Of a stretch of DNA of 64,000 bases, positions 34,887-45,717 are shown piece after piece (the first letter of the stretch is position 1; every line of letters begins with the position of its first letter). The stretch covers positions 83,407,734-83,471,733 of the forward strand of contig NC_085136.1 of NCBI RefSeq assembly GCF_035046485.1. The letters run 5' to 3'. The notes under the pieces were generated by a model. The model saw only the letters and a program-made list of their open reading frames with translations, was not told the DNA's origin and did not search any database. The stretch is from Aedes albopictus. Its lineage: Eukaryota > Arthropoda > Insecta > Diptera > Culicidae. Both the position numbers and the translations under genes were made by a program.

Positions 34887-35594
34887 GAGTAATGCGGGGC
34901 AAAAGTTCGCACCTAACAGACTTCACAAAATAACTATTAAACGAAAAGAAAACAATATCATTTTTCTTCGTTAAATGGGTCCCTATCATGTTGCCTTCAA
35001 AACCTAGTGCTAGATTTTTTCGCATTCCTTTTATAGATTGAATTTTTAATACATGTACTCTAATGCGAACTTTTGCCCCATAGTGGGGGCAAAAGTTCGT
35101 AGAGTAAGGTGGGGCAAAAGTTCGACCTTAGTTGAAAATACAACTTTTTTCAAGAAATCGAAGCAGATAAAAATAAATGAATACCGTGTGGTGATTCTAC
35201 CATCCATGAGCTAATAATTTGCTGAATAAAGTTACGCCAAATGTCTTTTCAGTTGCAACACTTTTTGTATGTGTGTATCTAATTCGAACTCTTGCCCCAC
35301 CACTGGGGCAAAAGTTCGAATCTAGTGTTTATGGAATTTCACTAACCGTAGCACACTATTTCGACACTTTGGTAATCTGAATACCCAAAACCAATTAATA
35401 TTTGATGTTGGAACTGAAATACACTTTAAAGTTCGATCTGGATTTTACCCAAATCAGGGTTAAATTTACTACACCAAAAATTAGTAGTTTTCCGCCAAAT
35501 TCAGATGAAACAACATTTTTTTTCAATTTTGATCGAATTTTCTCACTAGTTCCAGCATTTTTAGAGATAATATGTACATTTTGCACAATTTTAG

Positions 35595-35836
35595 TGTAGT
35601 ATACCTAGATGAAAACCTTGTAAACATCGAAATAATATCGAATGCATATAGGAAGGCTTGACAAAGGTCAAAGCTGACGATCCCCTAGCCATGCTATTGT
35701 AAATGGTATAAAAGACCAATCAACCATTGTATAATTCTCTTATATTGCTCACTCCTCGAGCCAACAACATCAGCACGAATAAATTGTAAGTACCATCCTA
35801 ACCCGAGTGTTTGAACCCAACCCGAAAGACACATTA
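35595..35836 (+). repeat. 5' LTR
   Basis: Starts TGTAGTATACC and ends GACACATTA. TATAAAA at 35707-35713 and AATAAA at 35778-35783 are the likely promoter and polyadenylation signals of the retrotransposon. Confidence 0.9.
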
Positions 35837-35983
35837 AATTCTGGCGACGAAGTTGTGGAAGTGATTTTTGCATTTGTAAGTGCGATAGAAGAACACGTGG
35901 TGAGAACCGTGCGGAAAACAGTAGCGGCGTTAGCAGAACGATCGTTAGTTCGACGCGAGTGAACACGTGATTCGGTTGAGGTT

Positions 35984-37195
35984 ATGATGGCTACAGGCGG
36001 AGTGAAAGAGAATCCGGAGTCGGGTGCCGGAACGCAAGCGCGAACGTCGAAAACGTGCAATTTCGAGAGAAAAGTGGCATTTTTGCTGACCCATTTGGGG
36101 ATGGATACATATGCGATCCTGAAAAAATTGCTATAACCAGTGAACCCGAGTGCAAAACGGTACGATGAGCTTGTGATGACCTTGAAAAGGCATTTCAGGC
36201 CAGAAGGGAACAAAGTGTCCGAACGATATCGTTTCCACCAAGCCGACCAGAAAGCTGGACAATCGGTGACTGAATATGTAGTGGAATTGTAAGCGTTGGT
36301 AGAAAAGTGTGAATACGGTGACTTTTTGCAAGAAGCGTTGCGGGACAGATTTGTGTTCGGGATCTTCGACGGTAGGCTGCGTACACACCTACTGAAACAG
36401 AAGAACGTGTCCTTCGACAAGGCGGTTGAAGAGGCATTGACGTGGGAGTTAGCCGAAAAGGACAACAAAGTGCGCGAAGGTAACTTTAGTGCTCACGTGG
36501 TGAGGTCGAACAAATCGTGGCGCGCGAGAAGCAAAAGTCGATCGCGGTTCCATGATGACAAGAAGAATCAATCCGGAAGAAGAAAGCTGTGTGATAAGTG
36601 CGGTCGTGAACACGAGCCTGGGAAGTGTCCTGCGAAGAACTGGAAGTGCTATTCATGTGGGAAACAGGGCCATGCAGCGAGCATGTGTTTTTCTAAAGTG
36701 TCGAAGCCGAATCGTAGTTCGAGTCAGGAGCCCCGGAAGAACCAGACCGTGGGGACGGTAGGTTCCGGAGATGAGTTTGCCTTGGATCTGGCTAACTTGC
36801 GGATGCAGCTGAATTCTCTCCAGGATAAGTCGTTTTTGCTAGAGCGTAGTGGTGTGATGAATGAAACCTTGTTTGTTGAGGGCCAGGCTATAGAGTTTGA
36901 AGTTGATAGTGGTGCTTGTGCGACAGTAATTAGTAGTAGCTTGTATCGGAAGCAATTGTCTCATTTACCGTTGTTTGGTGTGAGGAATGATTTTTCAACC
37001 GTGACCGGTGAAGGGTTAAATATTATCGGTGGAATCAGTGCACAGGTGGCTAAGGATAGAAGCGGTCCGAGCAAAAAATTAGTGCTTGTGGTGATCGAGA
37101 ATCGATCGAAAAATCCTTCAGACCTCTTCTTGGACGGACCTGGATGGACGTACTATGGCCGAGCTGGAGAACATCGATTAAACAAGGTAATGTGA
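35984..37195 (+). pseudogene. gag and protease of the Gypsy element
   Basis: The ATG at 35984 starts a frame with premature TAA at 36134-36136 and 36290-36292; the rest (from 36293) is open to 37195. Gag forms the particle shell and packs RNA. Two zinc knuckles are present: CDKCGREHEPGKC at 36590-36628 (CX2CX3HX4C) and CYSCGKQGHAASMC at 36647-36688 (CX2CX4HX4C). The aspartic protease has EVDSGACATVIS with the catalytic Asp codon at 36905-36907. Between about 37090 and 37115 the meaningful frame changes by -1: FRPLLGRTWM, which normally joins protease to RT, is in the other frame. This is more likely a mutation next to the AAAAAT run than a programmed shift, but I cannot decide. Confidence 0.85.
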
Positions 37196-40100
37196 GTATA
37201 AACTCTTTTGATCGTTCAATTTTTGATTCAATACGCGTTAAATACCCCAATACAGTATCGAATATCAATGCTCCCATTCGCGAATTTGAAGCCGAGATCG
37301 TTATTGAGAGCTGTGTGACTCCTATTTTCCATGCGGCATACTCTCCTCCGTTTCAACAGCGTCCAGCGATCGAAGCTGAGCTGAATCGTCTCTGTGAAGA
37401 GAACATTTTGAAGAGAGTGCAACACAGTAGATGGGCCTCTCCGATTGTTGTAGAACCAAAGGCAAATGGCAAATTGAGGTTATGTATTGATTGTAAGGTC
37501 ACGATCAATCCGTTTTTACGCTCAGAACACTATCCGTTGCCGAGGATAGATGATATTTTTGCAAAATTAGCGAACTGTAAGGTGTTTTGTGTGATTGATC
37601 TTCGGGGTGCATATCAACAGCTCATAGTCTCAGAGAACTCTCAGCAGTACTTAACAATCAACACACACGTAGGATTGTTCCAATATTTGAGATTGCCTTT
37701 TGGAGTGGCGAGTGCGCCATCGATTTTTCAGAGTATAATGGATCAGATCTTGGGGGATATTGAGGGCTGTGGATGTTATTTAGACGATGCGCTCATTGGA
37801 GCCGACAGCTACGAGAAATGTAGGGCAATTTTGGATGTCGTTTTAGCGCGTTTGAACCACTACAATGTCAAGATTAATGTTGATAAAAGTAGATTTTTCG
37901 AGGCCTCCGTGGATTATTTAGGTCATACGATTTCCGAAGACGGGTTAAGACCGAACAAAGACAAAGTCGACGCGATTGTGAACGCGCCGGCGCCGAAAAA
38001 CGTGACTGAGTTGCAGTCGTATCTCGGATTGTTGAACTAGGCTCAGTGTACCAGTTATGGCTATAGTACCACAAATTCGCCATAGTTGATTTTCAACCTT
38101 TAAAGATATAAATCAACAAGAAAAAAAATGTGAACAATAGATCACGATCGCAAAAGATGATTGCAATCATTCAAACTTCACAAATTGCTGAAATTATGGT
38201 AGAAATAAATCATTTTCCTTAACTTTTCGGCCTCCTTGCACCCTATTTCGCCATAGTGTACCAGTTATGGCAAATCCCATAAGGAATGCATGTAAATAGT
38301 GCGAAGTGGAACCCAAATTAACAAATGTGTCCATAACTGGTACAGGGTTCCTATCATTGGCACACGCCGTAATAAATACTAAAAGTGGTTTTGGATCCGT
38401 TTTTATATTTTTCCTGTGAAGTATGAAAACTAATCAATCATTTGACTTATTGTTTACATTCGTCGGTATTCTTCTTATTTTTGTAGAAATAGTTTTTCTT
38501 AGGTGGTGCGATAACTGGTACAGGCACCCTATTACGCAAAGTTCATACCGAATATCTCATCGGAATTGCGAGTTTTGTATCGGTTTTTACGGAAAGACGA
38601 ACGTTTTATCTGGACTCAGGAATGTGAGGATAGTTTCGCGAATAGCAAGCAATTAATTTTGAATAACAACGTGTTACAGTTGTACGATCCGCGGAAACCT
38701 ATTGTCGTCGCGGCAGATGCTAGCCCATACGGTGTGGGAGCAGTCTTGTCGCATATCGTTGATGGCGAAGAAAAGCCTGTCTTATTTGCGTCGTGTACGT
38801 TGTCTCCGGCGGAAAAGAACTATTCGCAACTTCATCGGGAAGGTTTGGCGATCATTTTCGCAGTGAAACGGTTTCACAAATACATTTACGGTCATAAGTT
38901 CAAGCTTATTTCCGATTGCGAGGCGTTGAAAGAAATTTACCACCCACGCAAGGGTACGGCGATTGTAGCGACATCGCGTCTACAGAGATGGGCGGTTATT
39001 TTGTCCATGTACGAATACGAATTCAAGTACAGGCCAAATCGGTGTTTGGCAAACGCGGACGCGTTATCAAGGTTACCGGTTTCGGGAAATACGGAAATTG
39101 AAGAATTGTCGCTTAACAGACTGGAAAACTATCCAGATCTGCCGTTGAAAACGCGTGACGTTGCAGATTTTACCGCGAAAGATAAAACCCTCTCTCAAGT
39201 CTATGGATTCGTGATGCGCGGATGGCCGCGTAGTATACCGGAACATCTTAAATATTATTATAATCTTCGGAATTCACTGAATTCCCAAGACGGATGTTTG
39301 TTTTACGGTGATCGTGTAGTAATACCGGAGTTGCTACAGTCAATCGTCTTGAAAATGTTACACTCGAATCATGATGGAATCGTGCGCGGTAAAATGCTAG
39401 GTAGAAGTCTGTTCTGGTGGAAAAACATGCAAAGCGACATTGAAAATTACTTCAAGAATTGTAAGTTTTGTGATCAGAGGCGGAATGTTCCATCTGAAAC
39501 GGTTACTTCAAAGTGGCCAGAAACGAGTTGTCCAATGGACAGGATTCACATTGATTTCTTTGCGTTCGAGGGTAAAACCTTTTTGATTATAGTAGATTCT
39601 TTTTCTAAGCTCATCGAAGCAAAGTTGATGACGAGTACTAATGCTGATCATGTTAACGAAAAGTTAGAAGAATTTTTCAAGTTTTTTGGACTGCCTAAGG
39701 AGATAGTGTCCGACAACGGACCTTCGTTCAATTCGTTTGAATTTGTGAACCACTGGGAGACGCGAAACGTAAAAGTGACTAAATCGCCAGTGTATCATCC
39801 TCAGTCCAATGGTACAGCTGAGCGCGGGGTACAAACTGTAAAAAGTTTCTTGAAAAAACGTCTGTTGGATCAACAATTGAATTCTAGAACTTTGTCGCGG
39901 AAGTTAAATGAAATACTCGCTTGGTATAATAGTACTCCAACAACCGTCACATCCTTGTCACCCAGTGAATTGATTTTGCGTTACAGACCTCGTACAGTAT
40001 TAACCGTGATCAACCCGAAAGCCAATTCCCCGGTTGAACAATCAAACCGAAATACCAGACAGGTAAGATTTGATGATTCCAAAAACGAGACAATTGTGTA

Positions 40101-40542
40101 CGATGTAAGCTGCAGTAAGGACGCAACTGATAAAGATATTCCCGAGAAACAATTTAAAAAAGGGGAAAGAGTAATGTACAGGAACCATTTGAAGGAAATA
40201 GTTAGGTGGATTCCAGTTCTAGTTGTAGAGAAGATAGGGAAATTTTTGTGTAAGATTAGGTTTATCGAAAATGGAAACATCAGAATAGTCCATGTAAATC
40301 AGTTGCGGCGTCCAAGTTCTTTTGTAAAACCAAATTTGACTAAATTGCCAGAAAGAATTGTAAACCAGCCTAGAATTAAGCGTAGGCGTAGTGAGTCAGA
40401 AGGCGAAGCTCAGGTGCCTACACCTAAATATTTGAAAAGAAGAAGTGAATCTATGAGTGACGATATTATGCTCAGAAGGTCAACCAGAGAGAGTAAACCT
40501 CCCCAGCCAGCAATTTGGTTGCTATATCGAATTTGCAACTGA
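37111..40542 (+). pseudogene. pol: RT, RNase H, integrase, split by a MITE
   Basis: RT runs from about 37111 to 38037 with YPLPRIDDIFAKL, FCVIDLRGAYQQL (catalytic Asp at 37597-37599), LRLPFGVASAPSIFQ and the YLDD box (Asp codons 37783-37788). Within the word ...SYLGLLNY the MITE 38040-38529 is inserted at a TA; the same frame resumes at 38532 with AKFIPNISSELR. RNase H follows (VVAADASPYGVGAVLS, first Asp at 38716). The integrase has an HHCC domain (HSNHDGIVRGKM...CKFCDQR) and the D,D35E triad: Asp 39552-39554, Asp 39712-39714, Glu 39820-39822. The C-terminal tail is basic and ends at 40540-40542. From 38566 onward 658 codons are uninterrupted. The products copy the RNA and insert the DNA. 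Confidence 0.92.
38040..38529. mobile_element. 490-bp MITE inside pol
   Basis: Ends: GGCTCAGTGTACCAGTTAT at 38040 and, reversed from 38529, GGGTGCCTGTACCAGTTAT. TA is duplicated (38038-38039, 38530-38531). Words like TACCAGTTATGGC and CATAACTGGTAC recur inside near 38255 and 38330. Insert plus duplication is 492 bases, a multiple of three, but it contains stops. Confidence 0.88.
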
Positions 40543-40559
40543 AATAGTCACACATATAT

Positions 40560-41735
40560 AGCACCAAAGAAATCGTATTCAATGCACGAAACAGGCATAT
40601 ACATACGAAAGTGGAGGCCATATCGAAACATATATACGATTACTGCGATTCCATCTAACATAATTTACGATTTCTCGAAAAATTTCTACGATTTCGCCGA
40701 CTTTATCCGTCTAAATATACGATTATGCATGATCTTATCACGATTGAGAGTACCAATATACGACTCAAGATTTTCAAATAAAAAAAACCAAATGGTGTTC
40801 AGTGGGAATCGAACTTAGGTCCTTTGGTTGAGAACTGCGCGTTATATCTATTGGCTATATTGCCAAGTTGAAAATAGAGAGTTCAAAGTGAATGGCATGA
40901 AACGAATAAAAATTAGCATGATACGGTGCGTGACTTGTGGTGGGAGCGTTGTTGTTGTGCATTGAGTGGCACCAAAAGTGGTGCCGTGCAAGAGGCCCGG
41001 AATTCACATCGTTGTTGGAATCTATACATCACTTATTGTAAGTCATCTGCTAGTATGAAAACTTATATATTTGGTTGAAATTATTGCCACCATGGTTGGA
41101 ATGTGTCAACAACAACAAAAATACAAATTTGTGCTGAATACCATTTTTTCTTTTTCTCCATCATACAATTATGTAAACAAAACCATTTACGATTTCCGAG
41201 ATTAAGATTCGACTATTAAAGGTGCAGTAACAATCATATGCGACTGTAAAAATAGATATACGAATTCTACGATTTCATTCACTTCGTATACGACGCAAGT
41301 GTGACGCAAACGATCAATATACAACATGGTTATAGTTGTATACGATTTCACCGATTTTCATCATACCTTTAGGTAACAAGCTCAATTTTGCAGATTCATA
41401 TACGATGTGAAGCGACGATTTCCACGATTCAAAGAAATCATATATACGATGCTAGCGAACTTGCAGCTTGACTCTAAGAATGTATGTTTTGTTTTCGATT
41501 CTATCCGACTCTGTGCGATCCTACCGATAGTATCTCGCACCTTTTATGATCGGAGACGACTATAAGAAACAAAATCGCAATCGAAATTTATTTTGGCATG
41601 AGATGCGATTTTACGCAATCATTGTCAACAAATATACATATTATTATACAATTCTGATTCAATATATGAAAATATACGATTATTTCCACACAATGATTTA
41701 CGATATGTGGCTGGCTGGGTCCTGTTAGATTTAGA
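40560..41735. repeat. TACGATT-rich 3' region of the Gypsy element
   Basis: Between pol and the 3' LTR the word TACGATT occurs at least eight times, with many close variants (CACGATT, TACGAC, GCGATT), in otherwise AT-rich sequence without a coding frame. At 40800-40875 a tRNA-like stretch is seen on the minus strand (CTAAGTTCGATTCCCACTG as B box). An env gene would sit here in an errantivirus; none is present. Confidence 0.65.
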
Positions 41736-41790
41736 TTTGAAGATTTTTAATTTTTGTTAAATTGTAGCTTAGATTCAAAAAAGGGGAAAT

Positions 41791-42032
41791 TGTAGTATAC
41801 CTAGATGAAAACCTTGTAAACATCGAAATAATATCGAATGCATATAGAAAGGCTTGACAAAGGTCAAAGCTGACGATCCCCTAGCCATGCTATTGTAAAT
41901 GGTATAAAAGACCAATCAACCATTGTATAATTCTCTTATATTGCTCACTCCTCGAGCCAACAACATCAGCACGAATAAATTGTAAGTACCATCCTAACCC
42001 GAGTGTTTGAACCCAACCCGAAAGACACATTA
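41791..42032 (+). repeat. 3' LTR
   Basis: Identical to the 5' LTR apart from A at 41848. Followed by the duplicated TTTAG at 42033-42037. Confidence 0.9.
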
Positions 42033-42565
42033 TTTAGGTTTTACCCAAAGTTGCTGCATGACTCGAACTCTTGCCCCACAATTCGAACTTTTGCCCCACT
42101 ATGAGTAAAATATGATTTCCAAATCTTTTTTGTAAAAAGTTATACATGCTAAAGCATCTTCAAAATATACCTAGTTACGCCCCAAAATAAAATATCGAAT
42201 TCGATTTCATTACAATTCCATTACATGTGTTGGAAGGACCATCGCATATAACAATTTTTTGATCAAAAACAAACATTTGGTCATAACTTTTCGAAATATT
42301 GATCAATTTTCATAATTTTTGGAGTGAAAGATTCTTTTTCAAAAAGGCTTCGAACAACCTTGACACCCGGAAGAAATAATTTGAATTGAGCTCAAAAACT
42401 TCAAAAGAAACTCTTGCCCCACTCGAACTTTTGCCCCACTTTACTCTATTATGCGGGGCAAAAGTTCGCACCTTGTACAGGGTAGTTTATTGGTGTGATA
42501 TTCTTTTATTTCATGTTAATTCATATTCGTCTTTTCACTCTAGCCATGAAATCTGTTTCTTTCTG

Positions 42566-42860
42566 TTCCTAGCATTACGGCCCAACTGGAATACGACTTG
42601 GTGTTCAGCTTTTATTTAGAATGTGTTTTCTGGAGATTTTCACAACTATTAACTAAGAGCTGTCCTTTCCAGCGTTACTGAAGTTGTCAAAATACATTGT
42701 GGGGTATTTATAGAGATACGTGTTGCACAAAATACATAAAAAAACAATATGTAGCAAAACTGTTGAACGAGACCGTAATCGAATCTCCTCCCCGTCAGTA
42801 TGGTGATGAGCTATAGATGTTAATTTACAAACTAAGCTATGGAAGACCCCGGTAAAGTAG
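42566..42860 (-). mobile_element. very old Feilai-type SINE
   Basis: Plus-strand words CACAACTATTAACTAAGAGC, GGAATACGACTTGGTGTTC and CAGTATGGTGATGAGC follow the order of a minus-strand Feilai copy with heavy divergence. Confidence 0.5.
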
Positions 42861-42942
42861 ATAAACATAAGCACTTCAGAAACATGCAAAAAGACACTGC
42901 AGGATGACGAAGAAAATGTTTTATAATAGGGGGATTCACTTA

Positions 42943-43234
42943 GGCTGTGAACCATTTCGCTTGTTCGTTTAACTTTTAGTTAAAATTTGACTTTTCGATA
43001 GTTATTTTGAAAATAACCCTACTCGCGAGCAGGGTTAGTCTTGACAGTTCGATAGTTATTTTTTGTTCGCAATGATTTGGCTGCGTACTGTATTTTGTTC
43101 CAAATAACTAATCCTCTGTCAAATTTCAAATGGGCCACCGTCGTGGTTATTTTTTAACTTTTCGATGGCAAATAACTATCCAAGTGTCAAATTTTAACTA
43201 AAAGTTAAACGAACAAGCGAAATGGTTCACACCC
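42943..43234. mobile_element. 292-bp MITE with TTA duplication
   Basis: Inverted ends of about 50 bases: GGCTGTGAACCATTTCGCTT... and, reversed from 43234, GGGTGTGAACCATTTCGCTT.... TTA flanks it on both sides (42940-42942, 43235-43237). A second internal palindrome CCTACTCGCGAGCAGGG lies near 43017. Confidence 0.88.
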
Positions 43235-43237
43235 TTA

Positions 43238-44837
43238 ACAGCATAAACTAATTAAACTGATTAAACGTCGCGATCACCAAGGCAATCTTTGATTATTTCA
43301 TTCGCAAAATCATGAAACATTTCAAATAAGCAGAAAATCATGGCTTACGCAGCAATTTAATCTGTTTAGTGAGTACCCCTAATATTTTTAGCCATTTTTC
43401 ATATCTTGATTTAATTGGATTAACATAATCAATCTTCACAATTAATCTTCATACAAAACTAAGTTCAAATTCTCTGCTGCAATGATTTCAGGCTGCATAA
43501 TACACATATTTTACATGTAGGGTATTTGTGCCTATCTTAGTCTCATTAAGGATGTGCAACATGAAAAATCACTCACAGCGCAATGCATACGCTTCAAACT
43601 TAATGATACAAACCTTTAACACACGTGCTCACTTCCACTGTTGATCCTACGATGCACTAGAGTGGGATTTATCTTCAATATTTGATTTAATTGCGATCAC
43701 AAATCGCGAGCCACTCGCACCTATCTTCAGCACACCGTAATATTTTCATCTCATCGCGGTCCACCGGGTGGCCCCTTTTTCATCTCAACAGTATTTACAG
43801 CAAATCCACAACCACTCTCACATTTTCTCATCGTAGAGCATTCTGCACTCACCCACTAACGCACTCCCTTTCCCTAGCAGATGACAGTTTCATTGTGATA
43901 GTTTTTCTCTCTCGCAAAGGAGAAGTCACAACAATGTGCGGCGCGACGAATCGTCTATGCTCGCTCCCCACGTTTTGCACTCGCATACATTCACAGCTGA
44001 TTAGCAAATCAGTGCTGCCGAACTGGATGATAGTTCGTAAAGCTTGACCGGTAGCAGCCTGAGTGTCGCGGACTGACTCAATATGCTCTCTTAGCGGGAG
44101 CCAAACATCGGGAGCCAAACATTGAAGATTGAGGTTATGTTAACCCTTTTTGAACCTGTGTGATTGATTGAAGAGTATTGTTATCTAGGTGCTGCGGATG
44201 TAATCAAAACTGTTGTCACGATATCTCCATTTGCCGCTGTCAAGCCGTTGGAAAGCGAGGAGAAAGATAAACATTGTTTTGAGCCTATTTCAGCTGTTTT
44301 TTTAACAACTATCCATCAAAATTTCCATCGCGAATGGAAAATAATAAACTTTTAACACGAGAACAAAATTGGAATAAAGGTGGATTGATCATGTTTACCT
44401 TTTCCGAACAGCGTCGCGACGGCGTGTTTGACAATCGCGCTGAGAGAGGAGGTTGCAAGAAAATTGAACGCTCGTGCGTGTTTACAAGCTGTGTGCCGGG
44501 AGTGTGTAGGTTTGTGTTAGCTAGCTTGGAAAATAAAAACCGCTTCTATTCGCACCACTCAGGTAGCAGCATGTTTAGGTGAAAACCAAACCAAATATTT
44601 TGAAAGAAATGGCGTTGGAAAATGAAATTATTGATCGATTTGCGTACACTCAAATTAATTTACTGGTAGAATCTAAGTGCAGAAAGCACATATATCACGA
44701 ACGAGAGAGAAAAAAATCATTCTATGTGCAACTAATGAAAATTGAAAGTTACGTAATTATATTTCATTCTTCCTGTAATATATGTGAAGTGTAGCAACAT
44801 AAAAACCAAGCACAAGTATAACAAACATGAAACGAAC
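43238..44837. other. upstream region of the candidate gene
   Basis: No transposon signature is visible over 1.6 kb, unlike the surroundings. Frames (for example 43691-44047) have no known relatives. If the gene at 44838 is real, its promoter and 5' untranslated part should lie here; GGGAGCCAAACAT is repeated back to back at 44096-44120. Confidence 0.35.
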
Positions 44838-45144
44838 ATGGCGCGTGCAGAAGGCAAACATTTTGTCGTAGAAAATTTATTTTTCCGGTGCTCCGTGGAT
44901 CGAGTCGCTGCTGCTTTTGAAGGTAAGTCAACTTATTATTCAGACTTTACAAACTTTCTCAAACTTCATGCATCCCTTTGTATTTTCTATAGAATCGCAT
45001 TTTATCGACCACCTCTCCACCGTCACCAAGGACGAGCTCGTGAATGTTTTGGGAGCTGCCGGATGCAGCTGCGACTGGAAGTTTTCAGAGCCCAGTGACG
45101 ACGTGCTATATGAACAGCTAAAAGTATCTAAAGTCAAGTGTTAA
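44838..45144 (+). CDS. candidate two-exon gene, unknown function
   Basis: The coding model joins 44838-44922 and 44993-45144, giving a protein of 78 residues. Exon 1 starts at an ATG in a good context (GAACATGG) and ends at G|GTAAGT; the 70-base intron has a polypyrimidine stretch and TTTTCTATAG, the usual size and form for dipteran introns. The split codon gives Glu and the frame continues with SHFIDHLSTVTKDELVNVLG, then AAGCSCDWKFSEPSDDVLYE, ending at TAA 45142-45144. AATAAA at 45161-45166 follows. Cys-rich GCSCDW stands out; there is no signal peptide or membrane segment. I do not recognise the family. Against it: it is short and lies inside an inserted region. It may be the last two exons of a longer gene. 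Confidence 0.5.
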
Positions 45145-45169
45145 AATCGAGATTAGGATCAATAAAATC

Positions 45170-45717
45170 TGCTTGATCGCGTAGACTATGCGAAATTTGG
45201 ATTTATTTACATTTTGAAGCTAATTCCACGTGTAAATCGTGTTATTATTTGTCATATTGAAAACTATGCACTGAACGATTGAAAATCAATAGCGACGCAC
45301 ATGAATTATATCATGATTGAATCGGCAAAGATTTGATAGCGCTGCACTTATTTTCCAAGTGTAAAAGCAACTGGTCACAATCTAAGTGCAGAACTTTTAA
45401 ATTTAATATGTTTTTTCTTCTGAGTGTAGAAGTTCGATTACCAAGATGTTAAACCAAGAAACGACCATATTCTGATTGAAAAAACATCGTATTTGTAGTG
45501 ACCAAATCTCATTCAATTAACTACTTGTTTCTTGATGTCTGGCACCGCTGTGATGCTTGCTTTGGTGCTTCGGCAGAGATGTGCGCCGCGGTTAAAACAT
45601 CATTTTTGGTCGTCGGCGGCGGCGGCGGTAAAAATGAGATTTCAATACTTCGCTCTTTTACATCTCATATAGCGAAACATTTTAACAAACTATACTTTGC
45701 ATATGAGAATGTAAATA
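45170..45717. other. no gene recognised
   Basis: Low-complexity GGCGGCGGCGG at 45616-45628; otherwise AT-rich sequence without clear features. Confidence 0.4.

Larger units (their letters stand above)
35595..42032 (+). mobile_element. Ty3/Gypsy LTR retrotransposon, 6.4 kb
   Basis: It has two 242-bp LTRs that differ at one position (35652 G, 41848 A) and a 5-bp target duplication TTTAG (35590-35594, 42033-42037). Inside are gag with two zinc knuckles, a protease, RT, RNase H and integrase in that order, which places it in Ty3/Gypsy. No envelope gene is present. A purine-rich tract AAAAAAGGGGAAA precedes the 3' LTR (41777-41789), and TGGCGAC at 35842-35848, five bases after the 5' LTR, is a possible primer-binding site (the first bases would fit a tRNA-Arg end). 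The coding part carries two stops, one frameshift and a MITE. Confidence 0.92.
35103..42446. mobile_element. MITE of the GGGGCAAAAGTTCG family, split by LTR element
   Basis: Ends: GAGTAAGGTGGGGCAAAAG at 35103 and, reversed from 42446, GAGTAAAGTGGGGCAAAAG. TA flanks both (35101-35102, 42447-42448). Without the LTR retrotransposon it is about 0.9 kb. Further copies of CGAACTTTTGCCCC in both orientations lie inside (about 35285-35320, 42064-42100, 42413-42440), a sub-terminal arrangement expected of binding sites. No transposase is encoded. Confidence 0.75.

Noticed and set aside
37090..37116. Programmed -1 frameshift between protease and RT
   Set aside because: An A-run is present but the heptamer does not fit X XXY YYZ in the gag frame; with two stops nearby a simple mutation is as likely.
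43691..44047. 118-codon frame upstream of the candidate gene
   Set aside because: No family resemblance and no consistent splice link to 44838; left as unassigned upstream sequence.
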